From Gnetum montanum (taxonomy: Eukaryota > Streptophyta > Gnetopsida > Gnetales > Gnetaceae): a DNA stretch of 64,000 nucleotides. Both the position numbers and the translations under genes were made by a program. How positions within the stretch are numbered: position 1 is the stretch's first letter; every line of letters begins with the position of its first letter. The DNA lies in assembly GCA_015680685.1 (NCBI GenBank), contig MNCI01004113.1:757129-821128 (forward strand). The letters are read 5' to 3'. The notes beneath the pieces were generated by a model that saw nothing but the letters and a program-made list of their open reading frames with translations, did no database searches and was not told where the DNA came from. Below are positions 44,790 through 55,790 of the stretch, piece by piece.

Positions 44790-47700
44790 TTAGCATAGAT
44801 GGCCATCTCCCCCATGACTGAGTTGTGAGGGAGAGATCCGAAGTAGTGAGCGCTTATTTGAATTTCTAAGCAATGCCCAACTTCTCCCAATTGATGATCT
44901 TAGATTCAGGGGTCGAAGTTGGCGACGCTCACGTTCCAATGAGTCTATGCCACGGTTGTTGGCATGAGCTTCCTCAGTTCGTTCCATGCATATTTGTTTG
45001 CCCTTATGAGAAGTTGTCAACCACAGGGTGTCTACTATTTCTTGTGTGGTTGCTACATACAGGCATCTTTGTTGCAGAGTTTCCTGGGCACACCTGTGAC
45101 ATGGAGACATTTCCTCCGTGTCATCACCCGATGAATCACTGTATGTGATGCATGGAACTATTCTCTTCTCGATCTTTCCACATATGTTTATCTTGGAGAT
45201 TTCCAAGGAAAGATCACGGATCCTAAGGCATGCATCTACTGTGCTTAGCCATGCCCTTCCCATTATAATTGGGAAGTCCCCTTCGTTGTTGTTAACATCG
45301 ATCACTAGGAAATCCGCTGGGTAGGACCAGCCACACACAGTGGTAATAACATCCTCCACTAATCCCAAGGGAATAGTGATGGACTGGTCTGCCAGCTCTA
45401 GTTGGATGTTGCTCTTCTTAAGTTGGGGCAGGTTCCAGGCGTGATACATCTTTCGTGAAATTATGTTGACTCCGGAACCTGAGTCAAGAAGAGCTCGATG
45501 TGGTGCAGTCCTAGCGATCTGCAAATAAATAAAGGGACTCCCAGGATCAGTTAGTTTCCTGGGAAGGTGGCCTACCTTGATCCAGTCAGTTACGATATGT
45601 GTTAACATAACCGTATGCGTTACACTCTCTTGGACTGAAGGGTGCTCCGAAGCGTTAGTAGTTAGAGGCCTATACATATACCCGTTCGCTTGTTGTTGCG
45701 AGAGCCTATCCGGGCTCCTAGTTCTGAAAAAGGGTCTCTTTTTTGTACAGTTATCGCCAGAACTAGTGTCCGGTTGGATATTTACACTCTGAATATTTAC
45801 AGATCTCACGGCGTGATGCTGCTGCGATTGGGTAGGCAATTCCCCTTGCATTGTTGGAGCAGGAGGTGTTGTGGGAACTACATGAGGAAAAGGTGTGGAT
45901 GGAGTTAGAGGATGGACAGAATGTGGGATGTCTCCCGGAGGAGAAGGAGGCCTTCTGAAGTACTCCCGAGCATAGTAGTGACATTGTGGAGTAGTGTGAC
46001 CCATAGCGTCCCCTGGAGAAACTGGCTGCTGCACATAATAACCATAAGGATCAGGCTGCCGGTAAGGGTATCGATGTGTCGGCGATGGCATCCCCCATGA
46101 TTGTGGGTATTGCCACTGCTAATGTTGTCCAATGGGCTGTTGAGGCATTCCACTTGGATAATACGTTAAGGGTTGGGGGAACTGCCTTGGGTTACCTTGT
46201 GGATAAGGGAACCTTCTGGGTGTTTGCCGTTTAGTGAGCCTTGGATTTAATGCATACACCCCAGACTCCTACAGATGTGAGATAATTGGACAGCATCCCT
46301 TAGGATGGTCATAGTAGCAGACCTCACATCCACCATCATCGTCTGAATCAGAAATTTTAGCCTCATCGGAGTTAGAGATTTTTCCCTTACCTTTGTTATG
46401 TGCAGGGTTAAAGTTTCTCCGCATGTTTTTGCCTTTATCACTACTTTGCTCATCCTTAGACTCCTCTACAATTTTCAGAACTATTTCTATTCGCGATTCT
46501 AAGGAATCCCACATTTGGTCTACCTTAGCCGATACCTCCATTGTTAACTTCTGGATCGGCACGATTTTCCGGTTCACCAACTCTTCGAGTGGTGACTCAT
46601 CCTCCTCATCATAGAATTTCACTCCCTTCTTGCGAAGGGAGGGATCGCAGTTGTATTCCTCCACACTTTCTCTTTTACATAGCTCACCCTCTTCTTGTGC
46701 TACTTGTTCCAACAAAACTTCAACTTCATGGACTCTTAATCGGGAGAGTCTCCCTTGGGCGTAAGTCCCAAGAGTTCTTCTCGTTTCATTTCGTAGCCCA
46801 TCCACGAGGTGGCGAAGTTGATCCCGCTTAGCGTACCCATGGCCCGGGCAACGATGTAGCAATGTGTAGTAACGGGCCATGGCAGCATCCAAGGATTCAT
46901 GAGCTCCTTGTTTCCAGCCTTGGATCTGCTTACGCAAGTTAGACACTCTGGAGTACGTTTGATATTTGTTGTTGAACAATTCAAGCATCGTACTCCACCT
47001 CCTGATGGTTTCCGGTTCTAAGGACCGGTACCAGCTTTCTGCTTCTTTAGTGAGTGTCCTTGGGAACAACTTGAGTTTCTGCCACTCATTGTCTATGTTC
47101 TGCAAGGCACAGGCATCGTGGAATGCCTGTAAATGATGTTGAGGATCAGCGTTGTATCCCCCTTCAAAACGTGGGATATTATTTATGTCCAAACGCTTGA
47201 TCCTACTGTCTTTTAAATGCCTTGTGGGAATCCTAACTGCCTCTCTAATATCAAGCATACTTCGGGTTGCGAATAGGGGTTCGTCATGATCATCTCTTTC
47301 ATGACGTCTGTGATGTCTACGTGGTGGTTCCCTATTCTCCCTACGTCCTTGCCCTTGTCCTAACTCCTCTCGACTTTCCTGTCGAGGCATTTCATCTCTT
47401 TTACCTTTATTCTCTTCATTATGCCCATGGTGGCTGTGCCCAGATGTGGAAGAAGAGTGTGAATGATGAGATGAAGGAGAAGAAGAAGGCGATCCATAAC
47501 CATGGTGATGTTTCGTGCCTTCTCTTCGGCTGCTTCGGCCCCGATCATTGTGACGATCAACGAGTCCATCATTAGTGCGAGTGATTATTCCTACCGTGAA
47601 CAGCTGGTGCTCACGGGGATCAGAGCCTGGAATATGTATCGTTGATCTAAGGCCCTGATGCCTAACCTCTTCACTAGAGTAAGGAGGAGGAACATCATTT

Positions 47701-48137
47701 TCTAAGAAACCCATCGTGAGGGGTCCCTCTTCTCCTATTTAACTAATGACGTGGGGAACCTTGCCCTTCAGTAGTGAATGTTGGCTCTCCTGCCTTGCAT
47801 CCCGAATACGTTGGGCATTTGTGGGACGATAATCCCTTGTATCATGGTCATCCAAAACGTATTCAGCAAGCAGGTCATGCATGCCAATCTGTACCAAGGC
47901 ACGGAAAAGCATGTGGGGAGCGGATCGATCTGGGGGTAACACGATGTTACCTTGCATGTCTCTCCACCGCAGTTGCTCATCTTGATGTAAAACAAAGGTA
48001 AAATCCGGCACATACTCATCGGGATGAGTATATGTGACCTTAGACTGTTGAGGACATGGTTGATTTCGGTTATGCGTATGATGCTGACTTTCTCCTGTAT
48101 TGTCCTTAGGTGAGTTGATTTCGTGAGAAGAAGCCAT
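44790..48137 (-). pseudogene. gag-pro: Element C gag-protease reading frame with three stops
   Basis: A single frame of 1,116 codons from ATG 48137 to TAA near 44790, broken only by TAA 47739-47741, TAG 46269-46271 and TAG 46119-46121. Comparison with relatives suggests each was CAA or CAG. The gag N-terminal block is YTHPDEYVPDFTFVLHQDEQ. A His/Ser-rich and then Arg-rich linker follows (HHSHSSSTSGHSHHGH). The gag core is FEGGYNADPQHHLQAFHDAC and KLFPRTLTKEAESWYRSL (about 47160-46810). A short Cys/His cluster CEVCYYDHPKGC follows. A Pro-rich spacer leads to protease: LLDSGSGVNIIS with catalytic Asp at 45483-45485, then FPIIMGRAWLSTVDACL. The frame runs through the protease-RT linker and ends abruptly in unrelated residues (QLSHGGDGHLC). 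No RT follows. Confidence 0.9.
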
Positions 48138-48263
48138 TTCTATTGGTGTGCAGTTTTCACCGTTATTTAATGTTCTTGATTAACTGATTAACCCTAAGGT
48201 TCGTTTTAGGTCACAACGATGTGAGTGATATCCCTTATGTTCAATTGGCAAAAAAACACTTAG

Positions 48264-48281
48264 TCCCCGGTAACGGCGCCA
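48264..48281 (-). other. Element C primer-binding site (tRNA-Asp type)
   Basis: The minus strand reads TGGCGCCGTTACCGGGGA, one base from the LTR. It differs at a single position from the complement of the plant tRNA-Asp(GTC) 3' end, the best preserved PBS in the window. Confidence 0.9.
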
Positions 48282-48282
48282 A

Positions 48283-49313
48283 TGATGAGTGGCGAGGTAC
48301 CCCTACACTCCACCATATGAATATGAGCGTACACGCGCGATCTGGTCGAACTCCGCAGACTAAATGCCTTAACACCACAAGAAACACTTGGGGTTAATCG
48401 TTCGTTGTCTTCCCAGGCTTGCTTGTATGTGTCACGGTGTATGGTTAAGCAAGTCTGAGGTATGTGATTTTTTTGGTATTTTTGGCTTATCCCCTATGCT
48501 ATCAGAGGAAACGGTTGAGAAACTAAGCTATCTCTAACTAATGTCCTAAGTCTAAGTTAACTGGCGTCAGCATCCATTCCCACTTACCGGACACACCCTG
48601 AACTATGCAACTGCGGCTTACCAAACGCTAATCGTTACTGGGATCGCCACACGTAACGCAAGTGCTCGAAGTGGTCGTACTAAGGCACCTATTTAGCCTA
48701 TGTGTGATAAGCAGCCGATTCCTTAGCCAGCCGTACACACCCGTGGGTGCTTGTAACTAAGTCGTACTTATCACACGTTCTAGCCTAGTAATGAGCAGCC
48801 GATTCCTCAACTAGCCGTACACATCAGACTACCACTGGGATTACCAAGCGCAGAATCCTGGAATATGCTACTGGGTTACCAAGAAGCCAATGCTCGTAAT
48901 TGAGTCGTACTCATGCGTTGCATCAAGCAACCGATTCCTTGAATAGCCGTACACGTCCGTAGACACTCGTAATCAAGTCGTACTTGAACGCACTAGGAAA
49001 GCAGTAAATGAAAGCAATAAATGAAACCACGTGATGCAAGGTTTATCCAATCAAGTTCATCTTTATTGCCGTACACAACTTGGGTTCAGGTTACAAGCTG
49101 CTCGAATAAAGAGCCGTTCACTCTAGGACTCCTACTGCGGGCACATGGGGAAAAATTCTAACTCTGGAGTGATCAATCTGCCAAAGCTTCGCTACACTAG
49201 CCAGGATTGGGAAATGAAGGGAGTGCCGCTTCTTATTTATAGATATGGAGGCGGACCGTGATATCGTATACGCGATATCGCAGATCGCGGCACATGCAAG
49301 TCGTGTCTCATCA
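48283..49313 (-). repeat. Element C 5' LTR
   Basis: 1,031 bp, TGATGAGTGGCGAGG to TCTCATCA. The TATA box on the minus strand (49234-49241) is only about 75 nt from the LTR start, with GATATC/CGCGATATCG motifs between (49257-49290). U3 is therefore very short. The interior carries three imperfect copies of GCAGCCGATTCCTYAR...AGCCGTACAC (starting about 48711, 48798 and 48926). Confidence 0.93.
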
Positions 49314-49318
49314 ATTAG
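49314..49318. other. Target-site duplication of element C, right copy
   Basis: ATTAG, identical to 41657-41661. Confidence 0.9.
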
Positions 49319-49910
49319 ACATGGTACCAACTTATGTATTTAGAAATGAAGTTTACATAAATCTTTTTATTCTAATATTTTGCTTGATGCTTCAACTTGC
49401 ATTCTCAAACTAGTATGGATCCTTTCTTGATGTGCATCTCACTAAGTAGGAACATGGTATAAATTGATGTCTTTAGATCCAAGTCATAAACTTAGCCTTC
49501 AACATATTTAGTTGATACTTTATGAAGCAATGTTCTTTTCTTCACTAGTTTTCTTCTTATCAACCTTTAACTTTTCCAATATTTTTGTGATATCATAAAC
49601 TATCCATTGTTATTCATTCATAACTATTTTACTAAGATGTCACCTCTCTTGGATTTTTCCATTTCAAGTTTTATTTATGGAAATGCTTTAGCGTATTTTT
49701 CCACACTGATTTGTTTAACCTTTTAAGTTGTTTGCATAGGTCCTCCTGATTATCTAGAAATTATCCTCCTTCACTTTCTTCAACTTCTATTATGCTCTAT
49801 TTATTCTTTGTAAGTCTGTTATGAACTTATTATTTTCTTATTAAAAGTCATTATAATGTTCAATATTCATTATACTTTCATAGATACTATGATCTTTTAT
49901 AGCTTTGATA
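49319..49910. other. AT-rich stretch right of element C
   Basis: The continuation of the sequence interrupted by element C. No domain was recognised. Confidence 0.5.
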
Positions 49911-50170
49911 CTATGTTAGAGTTTTGTTTTACATTTTATTTGGGCAACTCTAACATACTAGGATCTCTATTATCATGTTCCCATTTCCAAATGATTTCAT
50001 TCCATAACATAGAATGGTATTGTTATATAATAATTTTTGTAATTATTATACTATGACCCATTATGAAAGGACACATTGTAATAGATAGGCATGTCCCTTG
50101 AGGTGATCTTTGGGTATTTGACATGAGAGGTTGTGCCATCATGGTGTTGCATCGCTAGTAAAGATAAGGG
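49911..50170 (+). repeat. Element E-like LTR/leader fragment
   Basis: It opens TGTTAGAGTTTTGTTTTACA and continues AACTCTAACATACTAGGATC, paralleling 31506-31560. It then carries GGTGATCTTTGGGTATTTGA, CCATCATGGTGTTGCAT and GCTAGTAAAG, paralleling the leader at 31780-31945. It is shorter and diverged, with no coding part attached. Possibly a solo or truncated LTR. Confidence 0.45.
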
Positions 50171-50756
50171 AGGTGGGGGTGTCAGAACCCAAAAAACTAT
50201 AATAATATTTTAAAATTTTATATTACATCAAATCATCAAAGAGAGGGTCTAAAGAAAAGCCCAATAGTTTTGGGGATGCCTTTCCAGGTTTTCATCTTGA
50301 TAGCCAATTCTAAAAAACCTCCCATCTAGGATAGGAAAAGAATCAAGTCTTGCTCTTACTCACAAGTGCCCTCATAGGTTTTCACTTCTTACTAAAGGGT
50401 TTCTTATAAAAGAAGAAGAAAACTCTCTATAAAGTGAAAAAAATACATTAATCAAAGATAAATAAAACACAACAACAAAAGATAAAATCTTCTCACCCTT
50501 AAGCCTTTACAATAAAAAGAAATTAAAACTATAGAAAATAAATTAATTTCTTAGCTTTCACTTGGAACTTTGTTACTTGAAGTTGTAGCTAAAAAATGAG
50601 AGCTTTGAGAAACTAGTATTTAACACCTAAAGAGATATCATAGTTATGCTCTTACTACTAGAAAATAACTACATATAGAATCTTCCAAATACAGTAGAGA
50701 ACAAGTGGTCAAAGAAAATTCCAAATGCAAAGAAATCAAGTAAACAAAGTATGCTA
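50171..50756. other. AT-rich stretch before LINE copy 2
   Basis: It starts with a G-rich GGGAGGTGGGGGTGTCAGAAC and is otherwise featureless. It may include the 3' UTR of LINE copy 2. Confidence 0.4.
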
Positions 50757-51130
50757 ATCACCAAGAATGACTTCATTAATGATTGATTAAAAGTTATTAT
50801 AAATACTAGGTGTCCATTTCCAAACATGTTGAGCAACAAGACACTTAAAAAATATCAAAAAATAAGTCTTCATTTCTACAAAGAGGACATTAAGGAGATA
50901 GATTTCCCATATGTTTAAGATGAGTGTCAATAGAAAGACCTATAATCACCAACAATGACTTCATTAATGCTTGGTTAAAAGTTATTACAAATACTAGAGG
51001 TCCATTTCCAAACATGTTAAGTAGCATAACACTTAAAAAATATCAAAAAATAATTTTTCATTTCTATAAAGAGGACATTAAATAGATAGATTTCATATAT
51101 GTTTAAAACAAGTATCGATAGAAAGACCTT
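50757..51130 (-). repeat. Tandem duplication of about 186 bp in the LINE 3' region
   Basis: The block beginning ATCACCAAGAATGACTTCATT (about 50757) and ending ATAGAAAGACC (about 50940) is repeated from about 50943 to 51130. It has substitutions such as CACCAACAATGACTTCATTA. Copy 1 has only the part adjacent to element A. Confidence 0.8.
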
Positions 51131-54100
51131 GATGAATAAGACATTATAAAAAATATGAATTTCAAGAAATATAGAAATTCTTAAAATATCTTTTATTTTC
51201 ATCATCCAAAAGTGAGATGAAAATTACATTTTCCAAGCCTTAATGAATTTTTTATGAATAACAAAATTCTTTATAATAACCTCATGAGAAACTTTTAAAT
51301 TAAAAAAAAAGCATATCTACCATCCTTCCAAAAATATTTGGAAAAGCCTAATGAAAATTGTTGCCAACTTTAATTGAATTCTCAAGATTAGAAATTATTT
51401 TTTCTCTTCCTATTCAGACCATAGAAGCTAGAAGCTTCATTCCAAGTAATCCATCTATCATGCATAGATAAACAAGAAACTATGTTGATACCATATCTAT
51501 TTCAAGGTGTACCGAATCTAGATGCATTGGTAGCCCAAACTCCTTCATTAAAAGGAAAACACCATGCACTAATTTTCTTAAGCATATCTTCTGAAACTGT
51601 AATATTTTTGTAAGTCCAATATTTACTAAGCTTGCACCGTGCCTTTCAAATTTGTTTAAGAATTAGGAAACCAAGAATAGAAATGGCCAGAGGAAAAAGA
51701 ATATATTGAAGAAAGTTCTTAGAATACCAATTGTTATCATTATTAGGTTTTTCTTTCATAAGTCTATTTCTTAAAAGGAACATCCAAATATCATCTTCAT
51801 TAATGCAATTTGTAGTTCATTTTACTACAAGAAAATACCTTGGTTAAAATAACTAATGATGTCAAGTTCTTCATCATTCTTGCTACTAGTGTAAATATTC
51901 CAAGAAACTCTAGAAAAACCTTTACTATGTTATTAGCAGATCAAAGATAATATGATTAATTCTCTCATAAGAAGTTTTAGAAGGAGCCTAACAACTAGAG
52001 TAATAAATATGAGTTGATTGAGGAATTTACTTAATAACTAAAACATTGCCAGCAAGGGTGAGCTTTTTTTCTTTCATTTATCAAGCTTCTTTTTAATTTT
52101 ATCAAGCACATAATTCCAAAAAAAAGTAAGATGGTATTATGGGTATGCTTAAATTTTAGAAAAATATGTTCTAAAATTAAGGTATTATGGTATTTTCAAG
52201 CACTTAAAAAAAAAGGTTTTTCTAAAATTTCAAAGACAATCTTTTTTCAACATTTTCCAAGGCTTGAGAGTATCCCACTCATCAATATTATCATTACAAT
52301 AAATAACATATTTTTTTCAATTGATCTAAGATCCAAATAACATATAGTAATCCTCTACTCTTGCTAAAATAGTATTCATATGTTGTAGAGAATTGTTGAT
52401 CATGAAAAAAAAGAATCATTTGCAAACTACATGTTAAGCAATTAAGTACCTTGATCATTAATTGAAATTCCCTTAATGAAATTCTTTTATAGATCATAAT
52501 GAAAATTATGTGAAAAAAAATATCTACAACAATAATAAAAAATAGGAAGCTAGAGGAAAATCTTAACAAATATCTTAATCCAAAATTAGTAGCAACTTGA
52601 GTATTAGCATTAGTAAGCATGATATGAACAAGTCAAATAAAATTATCATCAAATGCCAGTTTATATAAGAAATAATAAAATTTCATTCAATCCTATCATA
52701 AGCTTTGATATAATCTAACATAATAGAAATTTTTTTTTGTTTAGTATCAAAATCCTGTTACATTTTCTCCCAAGATGTAATAACATTATTTAAAATGCCT
52801 ACCTTTAACAATACTAGTCTGCTTAAGTTCGATGATATTTTCAATAACCTTAAAATTTGGCAAGCCATGCATTTGGCTAAAATTTTATAAATATTATTAA
52901 GAGTAATAGGGCTTCAATTACCAATACATTGAAGATCTCCATTCTTACAAAGAAGATGAATCCCATCATTATTGATATTTTTACCAAGAGAAACATTTTT
53001 ATTGGTTTCTTAGAAAACATGAAAGAGACCATCTCCCAAAAGATTCCAATTCTTCTTTAAAAATTCACTAGAAAAATCATCAAAACCTAAAGCTTTACCA
53101 TTTGCTAGACTAAAATTCACTAATTTGATTTCTTCCACTGTAATTTCTACTTCAAGAACACTTTGATGTGCTTCTATTATAAGATGAGGAATATGCATAC
53201 TAAAGGCCTAGAAGGATTCCTTGCTAAAATATTTGAAAGAAATAATAGAAGAAAATGATTCACTAAAAACCTATTAATAGTCTTAATAACTTTAATGATG
53301 GAATTATTTATATAAAGTGATTCCAATTTAATCACTTGATCCTTTTCTTTTAAAACTTTTCTTGCAAGTTTCATCTTCAATTTTTAGCTAACCCATGCAA
53401 CTTTTAGTGAGAACACTTTAGGTTCAAAAATATCCTAACATTATTTAGAATAACAACCTTTGGCCAAGGTTTTTTGAGTTCTAAAATTAAGGGTATTATG
53501 GTCTAAAATAATTTGCATTTTCTTTGCAAATTCTGCAAGATGTTCTTCAACTTAATGCTTATGCTTAGTAAATTACTTTCAAAATCATCTAGTATAATTT
53601 CTAACTCTACAAGTACTTCATTGCCACCAATTAATCCAACTAATCTCACTGGTAGGTTTTCTTTCTATATTTCATAAAGACTTCAAAATAAATTTCCCAT
53701 TGGATCCTATAAACCTATTAGCATTCATATGAAAAAGCTCATGCTCCCAAAACAATGAAGAATTAATATAAGAGAGGAAAATTCTAATAGAAAAATGATT
53801 TGACAAAGTAGCATCTTCATGTACTTCTAGGTTTCTTGTAAGCTTCCAAAAGAAAACATTAGAAATGTAAAATCTAGTAAGTTGACAATAAATTTTATCA
53901 TTTCCTTATTAATAATTACACCAAGTATAATGCTTCTCATTTGAGTGAAATGATAAGAAAGAGCTAACATCAAAATAAAATATTTTTCTTTGAAATTACA
54001 CTAATATTCTTTTTCTTAAGTATATATATTAGGAAGAAAACCATCAAGTTTATCTAAATGACTTTTAGCCATATTGAAATCACCTCTATTAATCCAAAGA

Positions 54101-54620
54101 ACTTTAGGTAGAGATAGAAGCTATTTCCAAACCTCTAATTGGTCTTTTGAATTGTTAGGAGCATAAATATTATAAAGTCCAAAGTCACATTTTTTACTAT
54201 GACAAATAATCCAAATAACCTTTCCAAGGTTATCAAACCAAAATTAAAAACTTTTTGAATCCAATTTTTATTCTTAAGAATAGCAATACCTCCTTTATTA
54301 ACTTCATGACTAGTAGAAAAAACAATAAAAATTTTTAAAATGTATTTATCAACACAACTAATATCATGAGTTAAATTCTTAATTTCTTACAAGAAAAGAA
54401 AATCTAGAGATAAATCCTAGTTTGAAAGATACTTCCTGACAATCTTGCTCGAGACCTATTAGAAAGGTCCCAAACATTCCATGATAAAACTCACATTGAG
54501 ATGTGGGGAAAGAGCCCCCATCCTTGATATTTCAAGCTCATCATTTGTCTCAAAATCTATGTCATTGATAAGTGAAAAAGCACTATCCAATTAAAAAATA
54601 TTTGAAATAGTCACAAAAGT
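51131..54620 (-). pseudogene. LINE copy 2 ORF2 remnant
   Basis: Minus-strand endonuclease-RT remnant. The RT opening EITVEEIKLVNFSLANGKAL and SSEFLKKNWNLLGDGLFHVF lie at 53010-53198. The catalytic motif at 52415-52426 reads FAND instead of FADD, a different change from copy 1 (FAYD). The endonuclease part lies about 54600-53800 and parallels 10040-9300 in copy 1. Stops and shifts occur throughout. In the family this protein nicks the target and copies the LINE RNA. Confidence 0.75.
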
Positions 54621-54769
54621 AGAAAGAAAATGAGATACCTTTAGGGTTTTTTTAATTAAAAGTAGTAGTTGTAGGCCTCTTCGTTTTATGTTGTACTAAA
54701 TGACATCTATTTGCATTAGTATTTTCATTGCTAGTCTCTACTAAAAATTTATTTTTTCTAAAGATGAAT

Positions 54770-55640
54770 TCTCTTTAAATATCAAGAGCTACAAGTATAT
54801 TTAGAATTAAAATGATTAGTAAAAGGTTTCAAACTTGTTGAAGAAGATTTTATTTGTGCCTCTTAAAAATTATCATTATTTGAATTTTCTAAAAATTGTT
54901 GTTTCTTAAAAATTATCATTATTTGAAATTTCTAAAAATTAATATTATTTGGCTTTTTTTTTATTGAGAATAGGACAAATTCTAATAACATGGCTTTCAT
55001 GACAACAATAGTTGCAACATCCTCACAAATTATAATATGTAATTTTTTTGGAAAAAATACTAATTACTAACATTGCATTTCAATTCTATCTACCATAAAT
55101 TAGTCTTTACAAAATACCATGTGCACTACACATTATCTAGTAATGTTCTTGACTCTATCTTCAAGATTGTGCTAATATTGGCAATAATTTTACTTTCAGC
55201 ACTCTAAAAAATAAGAGGAAGATATTCTAATTGAATCTAACAAGGAATTTTAGAATAATTAGAAGAACATGGATCAAAATCTACTTTCTATTCCTAAGCA
55301 ATTAAAGTATTACTTTGATCCATAAAATCCTTAGGATCCAATGATTTCTCAACCATTTCAGAATTCATAAATTCAACAAGAAAAATATATTTAGAAAAAT
55401 AGTGGGCATGCAAAACATTACTTTCATAACATTCAAGGATAGCCTAAATCATTAGTGTAAAACCCTTATTCAGGTGAAAAAATCTAATAATCTGCAACAA
55501 TATATATCGAAGTGATATCTTTTAACATGGATTCATATTATAAAGTAAAATAAAATCAAAAGCTTTAAAATTCTTCATAGTCTTTACAATCTAAGAGTTA
55601 TTAGTATTTTCCATTTTCAAATCATTTCTTGCTAAAAATG
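54770..55640 (-). pseudogene. LINE copy 2 ORF1 remnant: DUF4283-like domain and CCHC zinc knuckle
   Basis: Minus-strand ORF1. Readable pieces include YIFLVEFMNSEMVEKSLDPK and DFMDQSNTLIA, then VDFDPCSSNYSKIPC and IQLEYLPLIF, as in the DUF4283 domain of plant L1 ORF1 proteins. A zinc knuckle CNYCCHESHVIRIC (CX2CX4HX4C) at 54975-55016 follows. ORF1 proteins bind LINE RNA. Copy 1 lacks this part. The frame is interrupted by several stops. Confidence 0.7.
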
Positions 55641-55790
55641 TTTTTTGCAAAAATTCCATGAAAAACCCTCAAGATCGATAAATCACTAAGAGAATTCAAC
55701 ATGCTAATAATAGAAACTTTTATAACAAAGATGAGTAACATGTGCTAGGTGAAGATAAGAAGGAAATTGATCATTTCTTTTGGCTGAGTA

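Larger units (their letters stand above)
41662..49313 (-). mobile_element. Element C: Athila-family element with gag-protease only
   Basis: A complete minus-strand LTR retrotransposon of about 7.65 kb as assembled. It has 5' LTR 48283-49313, PBS 48264-48281, a gag-protease frame (44790-48137), a 3' noncoding region, a polypurine tract and 3' LTR 41662-43346. ATTAG is duplicated at both ends. RT, RNase H, integrase and the extra 3' frame seen in element B are absent. The coding frame fuses into noncoding 3' sequence near 44800. By my hand alignment the LTRs differ at about 33 of 730 aligned bases, mostly transitions. It would depend on another element for replication. Confidence 0.92.
50757..55790 (-). 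mobile_element. LINE copy 2, L1-type, with ORF1 remnant
   Basis: A minus-strand LINE about 5 kb long and longer than copy 1, because it retains ORF1. The order on the minus strand is ORF1 (about 55640-54770), endonuclease, RT and C-terminal part (54620-51130), then a 3' part containing a 186-bp tandem duplication. It aligns with copy 1 (6510-10190) with many substitutions and small indels. Confidence 0.75.
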
